Shown here one piece after another: positions 34,913-50,940 of a stretch of 64,000 bases of DNA. The position numbers and the translations under genes are program-made. This stretch comes from Heterotrichella gracilis (taxonomy: Eukaryota; Sar; Xanthophyceae; Tribonematales; Xanthonemataceae): contig JAULBX010003666.1 of NCBI GenBank assembly GCA_032358255.1, forward strand, positions 62,001 through 126,000, written 5' to 3'. How positions within the stretch are numbered: position 1 is the first letter of the stretch; every line of letters begins with the position of its first letter. The notes beneath the pieces are model-generated. The model saw nothing but the letters and a program-made list of their open reading frames with translations, had not been told where the DNA came from and ran no database searches.

Positions 34913-36615
34913 GGTACCAGATAGCAAGAGCCCAACCCGCTGGTGCGCAGCAGGTCTCGATGTCACCTGGGCTTTTGATGCTTGAGACTTCTTTGGAGCA
35001 AGAGTTGAATCGTGCCGGTGTCTTGAACATGCAGGTTGCAAATTTTTAGGTGAACGTACAAGCAACATACCGTGTCACTTTGAAGTCGAGCTCTCTTGTT
35101 TCGGAGCTGGGTGCCGTGTGGGTGGCAGCTGCTGGGCATGTGTCCAATAGCATGTTGAATGCCTGGTGTGGCAGTACCAAGTGTGGCAGTACCAGTCACT
35201 GTTTTGTACCTGTTTTGTTCGGTTCCAACGCACTACTGCCTTTGGCAGGGCACAATTTCAGAGGCAAGGCAACTCTTTTGTGTGTAATTGATAAGTGGAG
35301 ACGTTGTTCATTTTTGCAGCTAGTGGCAAACTCTGTCAGGACTGACTTTGTTTCACGCTGCGGGCAGTGCCAGCCAGCATTTTACCCATACCCTGAAGAG
35401 GCTAGCCACTCTCATTGCGTGACACAGTAGCATTAAGGAAAGACGCATCTTGGGATGACAACAGTGTATTACACAAGGCGAGGGAACGCCCCACAGCTTA
35501 GGAACCGCTGCTCCACCTGCTACATAAACACTGGCTAAGCACTGCACAGCGCCCTGACCACCATTTTCTGTGCCTCCAGAAGACAGTGCTGCACTATCCT
35601 TGAAACCGCGTGGACATAACACCCTGTAGACACCTCAACTACAAAAATGGTGCCCACTCAGTGCGCCTCACTGTCTGAAACCAGCATGGAATATAGCAGG
35701 GAGGCATTGCCATTCACAGCCTGCTATCCGGGGTTAATGCCCAGTGCATGCACCACACAAAGTGGTGTGCAGATGGTAATTACTATAGTAATAACGGAGA
35801 TGTGGACAGCAGAGTAATAATACATACATAACATATGCAGTGCTTGGGAAAACGGCTACGTCATGCCACCCCTGCCCACAAAATTGCACGACGAGCCACC
35901 CACTGGAACTAGCTGTGCTCAATACTGTACCACCGCAACCCAGGCCTGGCCACTCGCATGCCCACCACCATGTACTGTTTGAGCTAGCCCTGGTCAGCTA
36001 TCATAGCCCCACTGTCTCAGGGTCACACCACCTGGCCTGCTTCTGCCACCTGGCGCCCAGCCTGCGTGCTTCACCAGCACGCCCAGGGGGACTGGAGTAG
36101 AAATGTCCAATTATAATCTCCCCACCCCCCCTGTGCGGCCATTCCAGTGCTGCGCACTGCCACCACCTGACCCGCGCTCATGCCTGCCTCACGCCTGGGC
36201 CATCCCAGTCACCTGCATGCCCTCCGCCCTGGCCATCAAGCTGGCACGGCCCTGCAGGCATGGTCAGGCAAGGAGTTGAGCTGATGCAGCAATGGAACGT
36301 TTATTTGACCACCTTGAAAGTCCAGCTGGTGCAGCCATACGTTCCTTGCCAGACCGGCACTGTGTACACAGCGCTGAATGGCATGCGGTGGGCATGGGGC
36401 GGTACCAGGGGTGTTAATATATAAACCAGGAATTCCCGGTGTATATACTACCACCCCTGCCGGTTCCTAGAGCACCAGCGGAGTGGTGATGCAGCGCATG
36501 GTGCATTCGTCTAGGGTGGGCGCTCCATCGCTGGTATATATTCAGTGTCAAAGGTGTGTGATAGCATGGGCAGGATGGGGTACCTGTTGCCTTTCAAGCA
36601 TTTAGGGTTTATGTT
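34913..36615. other. Intergenic region, no gene seen
   Basis: This lies between the start of the LEA-like gene and the 3' end of the beta-galactosidase gene. It contains a short tandem GTGTGGCAGTACCA pair near 35167-35195 and a CACCTGGCC/CACCTGGCGCC-rich patch at 36028-36060. No conserved coding sequence was recognised. Confidence 0.4.
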
Positions 36616-39600
36616 TTAGGGTGTGCCACGTGCCTGGATGGGTGCCTCGTTGCTCCGCCCGCCCCTTGCCCTCCCCTCTGGCCCATAGAAGTCTGGCTCA
36701 ACCACAAGCTCCACTGCACAGCCACAAGGGGCGTGGAGGGTTAGTCCAGGTGCGAAATCACCAGAACGATGACTGGACTGCGCTGTGCATGGGGATAAGA
36801 GCAACATGTGAACCAATCCGACATCCCTAAAAATTATGTTTATGTAGTCTCCAAGGTGGCAAAGGCGCACACGCAATAGCTCCTGTTTGCGGCACATATA
36901 ATTATTTATCCCTGCTTGCTTAAGGAAGCAAGCTACCGTACTCAGTTTTCCTTTTCTTTTCTTTTTATCAATCCTATTCAGGTGCAAAACACACCTGACG
37001 GTGTCTTGGGTGCCTTTTCCACCTCCAGGAACACAATCTCGTTCTGTCCATGGCGCAGCACAGGCCCGGGGACGTACAGCGTCATCTGGGGACCGACGAT
37101 GGGCCAATACCATCCCAGGTTGAAGCCGTTCACCCATGCCACCCCCTTGCCCCAGGGGGTTGTGTCAATGAAGGTGTCGGGGAGGTGGCCGGTAGACCCT
37201 AGGGTGGTGTTTTCGTGGATTGCAAACGTGCCCCTGCAGGGGTTGCCACCTCAGCACGGTGGCATTGCGATGGGGTGCATGCTAGCCTGTGGCACAGTCC
37301 TGCGCATACGGATCATGGCACAATGCAGTGGCGCAGCATATGCTGAGATGCTACTACAATGTGGGTGGGGCCCACAGCCGCATCCATACACAGCGGTATA
37401 CAATGCAATTAAAAAACCGGTCAGTGCCTGTGCCTTGCATGAGCAAGCAAAGCAAGCACCCAGCAAGTCGCGCGGGAGGTGCCTTGATGTTGTTTTGTGC
37501 CCCATGCTCTCACCTATAGAAAACCGGTCCATCCCTGTCAGGTGCATGCGCGGAGCGTGAGCTGTCCTCCTGTAGCAGTTTGCGTCCTGCCATACCCTGC
37601 GTGCATAGGAGCGTGGGGTTTAGTGGCTTAGCTGGAAGGCCATGTGCCACACCCGCAGCATGAACATTACGTGCAAAGCATGACTGCACACAGGCGCACA
37701 CCATGTGGAAAGACATCAATTCCCAGGAGGACTTGTGTCTGCAGAAATTTTGACCATATCCCCCCGCCCAGTGCAAACAACAATAAGTACGGTATATAAA
37801 ATAAAGTAATATTGACATTCCAGCCTGCCTTGGACAGGCGTGCGGGTGAGCCAATTGCAAAATAACGTTGAATTCCTCTCAGGTGAATTTATGCCCCTTA
37901 CCTGCACTGCGCCCTCCACCAAACTCCGCCTGCCCATCAGCTGCGCCTCAACCTCTGTGAGGTGCAGGGGGTACACCTCCCAGTTGTGAAGGGGCTCGCC
38001 TGCAAAGGGAGGCATTACGATTCAAGGTTGGATATCACACCAGGTACTGACACTCTGAGCCTCTCGTAAACAGCCAAATCCATATTGCTGAGCTCTTGGT
38101 TCACTGTGCCCTGACTCAGGGCTTGAGAACATGCTATAATATCGTTCTAAACAAGGCCAGGGCAAATTGGGGGCGATTTGGGGCTTCATTGGGCTGTTTT
38201 GAGCTTTTTTGGCCATTTTTGGCTGTTTTGCATTTAATTCAAAATTAAATATGGCCCTTTTCCGCTCAGGGGGCAAAGGTTGGCTCAGTTCTGGAAAAAT
38301 AAGTTGAGTGTGCTGATTCCAAATATGTTTTCAAAACTGTTGCCCTCGGAGTGGAAGGGGAGTATCTAACATGGTTTTGCCCCCCCCTAAAAAGGGCTCG
38401 AGTGTCACTACCTAGGATATCACACTAACTAATGATTGATTGTTGTTAACATAGGAAACTGGGGTTATCGTAATATATTCCACATTTATTATATGGCAGG
38501 GTGTGTACTTGGGAATATTTTTATGTGGTGAAACCCATTTTTGCTGTGCACCTGGTGTCAAGTTGGGAACATGCTGTCTGTCTCTCAAGGGGTGCTGCGA
38601 TGCAAGGCTGGGGTTGGAGGCATTGACACGGCACTTTGCAGCCGGACGCACGTGATAAAGCACTTTGTCAGGCAACGCAGCTGGCCCAGTGGCAGTTTAA
38701 AGAGCCTCCAGCTGGGCTGAACGCCACTGCAGTGGCAGTGCAGTGGCAGGCAGCAAACACAGCGCTGTTTGACGAACAGAGTGTGCAATCCATCGAAGGT
38801 TACAGTGAACTGCGCCTCAAGTTGTGTCAGTCCATATGTACAAGGCCACATGACTTCTGGCAAGCCATGTTTAGTTATATCTGCTGTCAATGCAGCGGCC
38901 AAAGGAAACACCTAATTAGGTAAACAGATTAGCTTGCGATGAATAACGTTGAAAACCTGCCAAACAGCACAAGTGCAGAGTGGTATACAGCGTTCTGTAA
39001 GTCCTGCAGACCTGAGTTATGACAGCGTATCATGGAGCAGTACAGCGGAAACTTTGTACATAACAACAACGGAAAAATATACTGTAGACCTAGCCTGCAA
39101 GACACAACCCAGAAAGCGAGTCAGCGGCAGAAAACCCAAGACCCGCCATTGGCAGCGCCAGCCTATTGAGCTGCAACAGCTGTGCTTCTCCTATTTGCCC
39201 TTCAGCTCTGCTAGCCGCTTGGACAGGTCATTCTCTGGCTCTGCTGCCACAGCCTGCCCTGGCACCTGCTGCGCGCTGGCTGCAGGCAGGTTGAGCCCAG
39301 TCTCCAGCCCATACTCGTCCGCCACTTGTGTCATCAGCGTGTTCACTTCATCCTCTGGAGTGGACAGGTTTGCCTGGTTTGCCATGGCAGTCTCCACGAA
39401 CTCTGTCTGCAGGTCCAGGTTCTCAAACTGCTTCTCAAACTGGTCCATGGTCATGGCAATCTTCTCCAGGTTGTTGGAGGCCAGGGACTTCTCCAGGGCC
39501 TTGACGATGTTGCTCATGTTTTTGTTGACCATCTGCATCTTGGCCTGCGTGTCAAGCCTGCTGACCACCGCATCCAGCCTCGAGGCAAGCTTGAGGTAGT

Positions 39601-42600
39601 TGAGGGCCTCGTTCTTTTTCCTGATGGCGTTCTGGGCATAGATCCTGGCCCCATCCAGGTTGCCCTTCTCGATGGCCTTCTTGATTTTCAACTTCTCAGA
39701 CCGCTCCTCTGACTCGCACTTTTTGGACTGCCGACATAGCTGCTTGCTGGTAAATTTGAGGTTGAAAATTTGCTCAAAAAGCTTGTTCGACATAGCTGCT
39801 GACTATGAGGTCAGCCCCAGCGTGCGTGGTGTGCTTGCTCAGGGCAGCAGGAACAGAGACGGTACGAACGGATGCTTGCTTCCTACCAAGAACAACCTAT
39901 CCGAGGTCCAAACCACGCGGGCGGTCTAAAAGAGTGGTGGACCTTCACGATCAAGTTCCCGGAAGTGGCGGGGTGGTGGAAGCACGAAACAACAGGTAGG
40001 ACAGGAGTGTGTAGGTTTCACGACACTGGCGACACCACGGCGATGGCTAAAGCACGGAGACACACGATAGGAGAAGAGTGCGGCTTTGGTTGATGTTGCA
40101 GCGTTGTTATGCTGTTGTAGGCACGCCTTTGTTCAGCAGCAAAACGCAGGTGCTGGGGAAATGCCAGAATTTGTGACAACATTTTAGGACGACGAGTGCG
40201 AAACGGCCACGTGTCGTGCGGTTAGCGGGAAACAGAAAACCCTCCACCTAAACCCTACCCGTTGGCTCGAGTCTGAGCCTGGCAAGGCCACTCAGGACTA
40301 CCTCGGGAATGAATGTACAACCGAGCACAGGGGCACCCGTTGCAATGGGGTGGGGTGGGGCGTGGCAAGAAAAATTGCCCCTATCAGGGAACCGCGCGTC
40401 ACCACATGATAAGTGTTACGCCTGAAAAGCATGCATCAACGCCAGGGAACGGCACACCACCACGTGGTTAGAGTTATCATGTGAATTTACGCTGAAAATA
40501 CCCAACAACCCCTTCATGCCAACACCCTTGCAGGCAAAAGAGAGGCAGTTCATTGAAATGCACAATGCTAACTACTGTAGCATGTTTGGGTTGTATTTGC
40601 AACTTGGTTCTTTGGCAGATTGGTTCAGATAAAGTGAGGCACAGTGTTTACATTGCACCTATAAATATATGATATGATTCATATTGATGTTGTGCACAAG
40701 TGGGCACCAACATAAGTATTCTTCCCACCTGGTCACTACCTCCAAGCACGCCCCCACCACTGCCAACCACCTACCTGCCACTTCACTGAGCATGCGTTGC
40801 ACAGCAACAGAAGTGCATGCAGCTGGAGTACATGTACATGCCCCCTACCATACCCTAGCATGCCCACGTGCACAAGCATGCCACACACACAGAGGTGCGC
40901 ACACAAGCACCCTCGCCACAGCAACACGCCCCCACCCCCACCCCCCACCGCTCACCATTGAGCAGCACCTCCCCCTCCACCACGCCCTTGCGGTCCCACA
41001 CAGGTCCCGCGCCGTCGCACCCAAAGTTGAGGCGACCCAGCGCATACACAACCAGGGTCAGCACAACCCCGCCCCCGCGCCCCGAGGGAACCCTCGCGAG
41101 GGTCACGTTCCGCGGCTCGTTGCGCCCCAACCCTGCCACCACCTCTCGCCCCACCAACACCTGAAACGCAAGGGGTAGGGTTTAGGGTTCAGGGTGCGCA
41201 ACTCACCGGCCAGAAAGACCTCCCTTGCGAGGCAGCCTTTGAGGTCATAGCTGGACCCTCCCGCGTATCGGCCCATGGCGGCAACCACAATATCCAGCAC
41301 AGGGGGTGAGGGGCGATTAGGGCAGGCGGGGAGGGTAACGTTGGCGGGGCGGGAGCGGTCATACGAGGCCACCAGGCGTCCGTCTAATACCACCTGTGGC
41401 ACCGAACCAAGGGGCGTACATTAAACTGCTTATAGACATAACGCAAGTTCTTTTATTGTATGCCCCTTGATTGGACCACGGGCCCCTTTTGCACATACAT
41501 TTCCCTTCCGCACACGCGAAATGCCATGGACTTTGGAAAGTAGATTTTATTACAACTGAATCCTATTTCAGGGTTATTTTTTCAAAGTACCCTTTATAAA
41601 CCCACCGCCTAAAACCCACAACAGGATCGTGTACATTACATGCACGAGGGGGAGAAAATAAAATGCAATCCAACGTCAAGAGGCGTGTGCATGATTATAA
41701 CTGTGAGAAATTCGAATCTTTACTGAATGCCTTGGCGTACCTTGGCATAGTCGTGCAGCGGCCCAGTGAACGCCAGCTCAGCTTCCCTGTCCAGCACACC
41801 AGGTGGCAGGCGGGCGCGGTACACAATGAAGCCAGACCTGTGGGAAGAGCGGGGTGCAGGGAGGGAGTCAGCAATGGTTGGACAGTGCAAGCGGAACAGA
41901 AATACATTGGCAGTTCCACTTCATTGATGCAGCCCGTAAGAAGCAAACTGCGAGTGTTTCCATCCACTTGAACACCACACCACCACCACCTCCACCACCC
42001 ACCCACCTCTGGTCATACTCCTCCATGGGCAGTGGGTGCTGGGTCTTCACAGGCCCCCTGGGCGCCAGGTCACCCAACACATCCAGGAGGGCCACCGAGT
42101 CATCCAGGAGAACCTCCCCGTAGGCCTTGATCAGGGGGGGCGCCAGGGCGTGCGGGGGGGCAGTGCCGGTGTGGGTGGCCAGGGCTTGTCGGATAGCCTG
42201 CAAGCCAAGGGTGATGGTCAACAGCTTGACAATACATGGGAAGGTTTTAGGGCCATGCCGGGCAAGGATGAAATGATTGACAAAACATCAGCAGGCTTGG
42301 GGCAACAATGAGAGGCACAGCATACGCATGTGGGAGTGGGGTGGTGCCTACGGGTTGCGCCATTGTCTGAGGGATGTGTTGATGTGCGTGCCACTGATTG
42401 CTGCCTCAAGCACTGTGCACGGCCCCCGCCTATTCATACATTTTCACTACAGAACCTCAGCATGTACCAACTGTACCGTTTGCTTTGTTGCTCCATCCAA
42501 GCAAGTAAAAGCACTCTTGCGTTGCCTTCCAAAATCCAAATGTTTTTGCCCATGGTCATCCCGGTGGTTTCAGCACAGTTAATGCCCCAGCTTCCCTTCC

Positions 42601-45600
42601 CACCCACCTCAAACTTGTTAGTCCCCCCAATGCCCGGCTGGCCCGTGCCCCCCGCCTCGCTGATTGGGCAATCGTAGTCGTATGAGGTGAGGTCGGGCTG
42701 GTACACGCACCGCCCGCTGCTGCAGTCAATGTTGGCACCTGTGGGGGGTCAAGTGTGTGTGTGGCATCAGGGAACAAGCACAGGAATCAAAGGGTTGGTG
42801 TCAGAACCCTCTAAAAGGGCTGCGCCCCCATCATACATCCCCCGAGGAAAGCATGCACCCACCCACCAGCACCCCCTACCACCGCACAAGTGGCAAGCAG
42901 ACAAACGTTTAGCAAGAGCGCTTGCATCTGATGAGGCAGAGCGGGAGCAATTGGTATGCTGGTTGGCATCCATCCCCACACAGCAATCAAAACATTCTAA
43001 ACTAGATTTAGCCATGAAACATGCCACATGATCAGTAGCATTCATGCTTGCATCAAGCACCACAACCCCAACACACCCACACACCTGCCCAGAAGCCAAA
43101 GTTTGTCCCCCCATGCGCCATGTACATGTTGACCGACCCGCTGTCCCCCTGGTATCCCAGTATGGCCAGCATCCACGCGGTCATGACCTCGGTGCTGGTG
43201 TTGGCCATGCGCTCACCCCAGTGGCTCAGCCAACCGGTGCTGCAGGGGGCGAGGGTGTGGGAACTATTAACAAAATATATTGTTTTTCATTTTGATTGGG
43301 TCATTGGCTGATGCTGCATGGGACAGGGGTTGTGTGGTGGTGGTGGTGGTGGTGGTGGTGATGGTGGTGGTGGTGGCACCATGGGGGCTTGGTGGTCACG
43401 TTGGGTGTGGCCAGGCCCAAAGATTAGTCATGCACTGTGTCTTTATTAAGTGTATTTGTTGTATCACAAACCCTATGAGTGGTTTTGCGTGCGCCGAGTG
43501 GTGCCAATGAGCGTACTGCAGCATCCACACCGACAGAAGGGAGGGGAAGCAAATCGTGGGTGCACAAGTACTTGCACAGGAGCTTGCTGGCACTCAAAGC
43601 ACTTTTGGGGTTGGATGCATGCCAAAAGGACTTACTAGTACTCGGAGCACATTTGGAGGCAACTTCCCTAGCTTCGGGTTTGAGGTGTACAGTTTAGGGT
43701 ACATGCCAGGGTGCCTTACTAATATTCGGAGCACATTGGAGGCGACTTCCCAGGCGCGTTCATGGCCCTCTGCCTGCCAAAGGCGTCCGGCAGCTGCCAC
43801 CACCCTGCCCCAAAGTCCACCACCCTGCACAAAAGGGGTTGGGTCCATTTGTGAGGCTGGAAGCGGTGTCGATGCAGCACTTTTTGCTTGCGTACGCACG
43901 AATGGGCAAACTCCCTATGGTGCACATGCAGCTCATGCAGATTGGGTCATGCAAGTTGGCCACCTCTGCTGTAAATCAATAACATCCTGGAGAAGCCTCC
44001 CCTCCCCTCCCCTCCCATTCCCACTACTCTGGCGGCACATCCTCCCCCCTCTCCCCCCCTCTCCCATCCCATCCCCGCTCATTTGATCGCCATAACACCC
44101 GACCATACACCCTTCCAGGCTTTTTTTCATGCCACGCCACCCACCCCTCCACCCCCCCTCACTCACGTGTACACCTCGTCCCCAGGGAGTGACCCATACA
44201 CCACGTTGGAGGGGGGGTCAGTGGTGTAGATGACCACTGACTCGCCCAGGTGGCGCCGCACCTCGCCCACCAGGTGGCGCAGGTAGGCGTGGTTGCCCTC
44301 CTCGGGCCGGTACGCGCCGCAGAACCCATACTCGTTCTCAACCTGGGGGCGAGCGACGTAAATAATGCCAATTTGGTTTTAATGCCGTACGCAATACGGG
44401 CAGGCCCCTCTTTGGTGGCTTGCATGCACAGCATATTGGCTTCGCCATGCATCGGGTGAACAGTGCCTCGAGTCATGGATGCTGTGCAACATGCATTGGA
44501 TTGACGGCTTCATCATGCATTACATGGACAGCGCCTTATGCGTCACGAGTAGTTCGCCTCATCATAGCCTTAGGGTCTAGGGTGTATGCCCCCTGCCCAC
44601 TGACCTGCACCAGCGCCACGGGCCTGCCGTGAAAGGTTTAGATTTTAGGTTTTAAGTTTTAGGGTTCATGGCCCCCGCCCACTGACCTGCACCAGCGCCA
44701 CGGGTCCGCCATTCTCGTACAGCAGCGGTCGCATGCGCGGCAGCAGCACGTCCCACCACCTGTCCACGTGGTGCAGGAAGTCGGAGTCGTTGTATCGAAG
44801 CTGCATGGTGCCGCCGCCGCGCACCTGCGGGGGATGGGGGGAAGCTCGTTACAACGTTGTAATAGGGCCCGATGTAGGGTTTAGGGTTTGTGACCAGCCT
44901 GCTACGAGCAGCCTGGCTGGTAAATCACCATTTTCAGGCGCCACCACCACAGTGACTGTACCAAGGCACACTCTCGTGTGGCAGAAGTAAAGCGTAATTA
45001 CTTGGCAGGCAGCCTACGGCATGGAATAAGACCCCATCAGCCCCCCACACCCCACCCTCCCCAAGCCCCACCCACCTTGGATGAACCCAGCCACCAGGGC
45101 AGGCCCCCAAAGTCCCACTCTGCGCATATGTATGGCCCTGGGCGCAGCATGACCAGGAGTCCCTCCTCGTGGGCTGTCCACAGGAAGCGCTCCAGGTCAG
45201 CGAAACCGTCCCAGTCGTAGTGGCCTGGGTAGGGCTCGTGCAGGTTCCAGGGGACGTAGGTCTGTAAAGGGGGTTATATTTATCTATTTCTCTTTGTCTG
45301 TTTGTGTGGGATTGAGGGGTGTTGGAGGGGGTGCCAGGGTGCGGTGAGGGTAATACAGTGGCGCAGGGAATTGTTTGGGAGCGGGAGTTGGTGACGAGCA
45401 AGGAAGATTCAGTGATATATGTTTCAACCAGACGGCTGTGCATACATCTTGGGCCTGGAAAAGCAACCATGCAGGGCTGCATCACCTGGCATGCGCCATG
45501 ACTGGCTATGCATTACCTGAATTGCATTCAGTCCCATCCCTTTGACCCGCTGCAGCCTGTCCCTCCAGTAGGCTGGATGAATTCTTTGGTAGTGCACGCT

Positions 45601-45887
45601 GCGGCAGAGGCAGGATTGAGGTGGCTGCAGTTCCCGACACGAGCATTGTGCACGAAAAGTGACAAACCCTTATGCATGCATTCGAGTGGTATGAGGAACA
45701 CTTGCAGCTGATTTCGCTCGAACAGCGTTGCACACCTTCCGGAAATGAACCGAAAAGCCTCTCCATCTTTCCAAAACTTGTCCTCTGCTATGGTGAAGGT
45801 TCTGTCTGCTGCAACCACGACACGACACGACAGGCCTAGGCTCACGAGGGCAACAGCCCACAAGCAGTTTCGTGTGGTGAGCTCCAT
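36616..45887 (-). CDS. Secreted or lysosomal-type beta-galactosidase, GH35
   Basis: GH35 enzymes remove terminal beta-galactose from glycans by a retaining mechanism. Exons: 45736-45887, 45517-45598, 45076-45261, 44687-44824, 44167-44342, 43720-43824, 43085-43239, 42608-42738, 42007-42197, 41741-41837, then either 41207-41393 or 40956-41160, then 37902-37999, 37514-37596, 36995-37233, 36616-36713. The product is 705 or 711 residues (human GLB1 677). Residues 1-26 are a signal peptide ([19 protein letters not shown]). The barrel carries [37 protein letters not shown] (acid/base Glu about 190) and [13 protein letters not shown] (nucleophile Glu about 278). [23 protein letters not shown] and the C-terminal jelly-roll motif [17 protein letters not shown] follow. 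The two alternative exons are homologous and cannot be joined to each other in frame. One 2.96 kb intron holds an entire CHMP1 gene. Confidence 0.95.
38000..39190. other. Proximal part of the large beta-galactosidase intron, A+T-rich
   Basis: This part of the intron lies downstream of the nested CHMP1 gene. It is strikingly A+T-rich for the window, with TTTTGGCC/TTTTGGCT repeats at about 38190-38235 and the inverted pair CAAAATTAAAT / ATTTAATTC near 38230-38255. No transposon protein was recognised. It may be remnants of the insertion that brought CHMP1. Confidence 0.35.
39191..39793 (-). CDS. CHMP1: CHMP1/VPS46 ESCRT-III subunit, intronless, nested in an intron
   Basis: CHMP1 (yeast Did2/Vps46) is a late ESCRT-III subunit that recruits VPS4 via a C-terminal MIM motif for multivesicular body sorting and cytokinesis. 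A single 200-codon frame starts at 39793 and covers the whole family length. It begins [19 protein letters not shown] (basic alpha1), with the conserved [20 protein letters not shown] and [30 protein letters not shown] follows, and it ends with the MIM1 helix [11 protein letters not shown]. The gene lies wholly inside the 38000-40955 intron of the beta-galactosidase gene, on the same strand. It has no intron, in a window where almost all genes have many, so an old retrocopy is likely. The frame is intact and well conserved, so it is presumably functional. Confidence 0.96.
   Translation of the reverse strand: MSNKLFEQIFNLKFTSKQLCRQSKKCESEERSEKLKIKKAIEKGNLDGARIYAQNAIRKKNEALNYLKLASRLDAVVSRLDTQAKMQMVNKNMSNIVKALEKSLASNNLEKIAMTMDQFEKQFENLDLQTEFVETAMANQANLSTPEDEVNTLMTQVADEYGLETGLNLPAASAQQVPGQAVAAEPENDLSKRLAELKGK
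39794..40955. promoter_or_regulatory. Intronic region upstream of nested CHMP1
   Basis: The promoter of CHMP1 must lie in this part of the host intron. GCATGCAT occurs at about 40429-40437. A CCACCTAAACCCTACCC telomere-like stretch is near 40243-40260. CACCCCCACCCCC runs precede the host exon donor. No coding sequence was seen. Confidence 0.35.
40956..41160 (-). other. Alternative exon B of beta-galactosidase
   Basis: This 205-base exon is entered at phase 0 and leaves at phase 1 (GTGAGC donor). It encodes [16 protein letters not shown], then [30 protein letters not shown]. It aligns with human GLB1 VENMGRVNYG and DFKGLVSNLTL. It is homologous to exon A at 41207-41393 but not contiguous in frame with it. 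Confidence 0.8.
41207..41393 (-). other. Alternative exon A of beta-galactosidase
   Basis: This 187-base exon is also entered at phase 0 and leaves at phase 1 (GTGAGT donor). It encodes [36 protein letters not shown] and [10 protein letters not shown]. The intron to exon B is only 46 bases. Either exon fits between 41741-41837 (ends phase 0) and 37902-37999 (needs phase 1). Confidence 0.8.
43335..43380. repeat. (GTG)n microsatellite in a beta-galactosidase intron
   Basis: About 13 near-perfect GTG triplets with one ATG interruption. A similar run follows the PRP4 donor at 61403. Confidence 0.9.
43565..43682 (-). repeat. One or two echoes of the 3' edge of exon 43720-43824
   Basis: CTTACTAGTACTCGGAGCAC with ATTTGGAGGCAACTTCCC at about 43630 repeats CTTACTAATATTCGGAGCAC with ATTGGAGGCGACTTCCC at 43715, donor included. 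A more degraded third copy (GGCACTCAAAGCACTTTTGG) lies at about 43588. AGTTTAGGGTACATG separates the first two. Confidence 0.75.
44588..44630 (-). repeat. Echo of the 3' edge of exon 44687-44824
   Basis: GCCCACTGACCTGCACCAGC then GCCACGGGCCTGCC repeats the donor and VALVQ codons at 44678-44712, about 82 bases away. The gap reads GGTTTAGATTTTAGGTTTTA and GTTTTAGGGTTC. Confidence 0.85.
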
Positions 45888-46946
45888 GACGGGCAATGTT
45901 ACGTTTAATTCAGGTAATATTGCCAAGTTTGCAAAAGCACTCGTGCCGGACGCTGGACAGCCCAAGGCAAAAATGGCTGATGGCCAATCTAGGTGAACAC
46001 TGGCGGGTGACCACTGCAGCCGCGAGCTGCGTTGACCACCACTACAGTAATTGGTGCCTTGCAAATGGTGCGTGGCAACTCTGTGAGGGTGGCAGAAGAC
46101 GTCGAGCGCTTTTGCCAAAAGTTTTGGCAGCGCCATCAACCCAATTTCTCCGGAAGGTTTCGGTCCGGAACCAAAACGGCGGTGACGGCGGGGGCCGCCG
46201 TCCGGCGTATGAGCCACCGTTCAACCAGAAAAATGGTTGTGGCGTTGTAAATCGGTTCTTTAAGAAAGCAATTTGGTGCTGATGGTTCTGATTGTAAAGC
46301 TCTTGTCACGAGTTTCTTGCTTTGGCCCACATCCAACCGGTCGGCATGCCATTCCATTCGCTAGGTGGTTGACTGGCCACTGTTCGGCAGCTGGATCCTT
46401 CTCCCACGTCGTAGCCACCTTCCGTGGTCTTCACTTGCTTCTACCCTTTAACAGCTTAGGTGAGGTTCGTGAGGTCCTAATTGGGTTGTAGAACCCTTGG
46501 ATAGGGATGCCCATAACGGCCTCACTTCCCCGCCATCCTAGTCCCGCAATACCTCATCGCAACGTGGAACATACGTTCCTGCGTGCTTTCCTAATAGGGC
46601 TGGGCAGTGCACACCTGCTCACTGCTTAGGTTTTGAACCGATCAAGGGGAGTTTTGGTCATTGCCGGCACTCCGCACTAGATCTACCATGCCTAGATCTA
46701 CCCTGTGATCAGTCAGCCCTGTCTGCAAATATCCTAACAACTTTATTTCGAAAACAACCCAGTAGAAGCTACGATCTTGCTATTTAGAAGCCTTCCTGCT
46801 TGGGTGCCTCCCATAACTGCACCTGTGGGTATCAGGCATACTTGCCTGGTTGCTGACAATAACCTTTTGGCCACTGGCGCAGGTGCAGATAACTGCCTTG
46901 AATGTGAATTCGCAGCCACTGCAGCACAGCATAAGCCTTGGTGGCA
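45888..46946. promoter_or_regulatory. Shared upstream region of divergent beta-galactosidase and MAP3K genes
   Basis: This 1.06 kb region contains no convincing coding sequence. AGATCTACC occurs twice at about 46679-46702. The TGCATGCA nearest to it (45672) is in the first beta-galactosidase intron. Confidence 0.4.
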
Positions 46947-50610
<3,664 letters not shown>

Positions 50611-50639
50611 GCACCACCCCGGGGGAAGGGGGGACGATG

Positions 50640-50940
50640 CCACCAACCAGCAGCGGGGGGATCATGCGCCAGTCTGCAATACCCCACAGGCACCATGTGG
50701 GTGGTGGTGGGTGAGCTAATGGCAGCGACAGCGGCGGGAGGTCTGCGCCAGGCGACATATCCAGGAGCACGATCGGGTGGAGATTTTATCACAAATTGGG
50801 GAGGGTCATGTGCCAGAGAGCCATGGCCACAAACTTCATACATGTGGGCAGGCAGGAATGGGAGGGAAAGGGGGGTGTCCCACCAACAGCAGGAGGTGAT
50901 GCGCCAGTCAGCGATTGTCAGAGGCACCATATGGATGTAG
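50640..50940 (+). repeat. Two echoes of the MAP3K last coding exon in its 3' flank
   Basis: The end of the coding exon (ATGAGGCAGTCGTCCATGGG, then CACAGGCACCATG at 50570-50602) recurs as ATCATGCGCCAGTCTGCAAT, then CACAGGCACCATGTGG at 50662, and as GTGATGCGCCAGTCAGCGAT, then GAGGCACCATATGG at 50896. CACCAACAGCAG flanks are shared. Here the duplication extends beyond the stop codon rather than into an intron. Confidence 0.7.
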
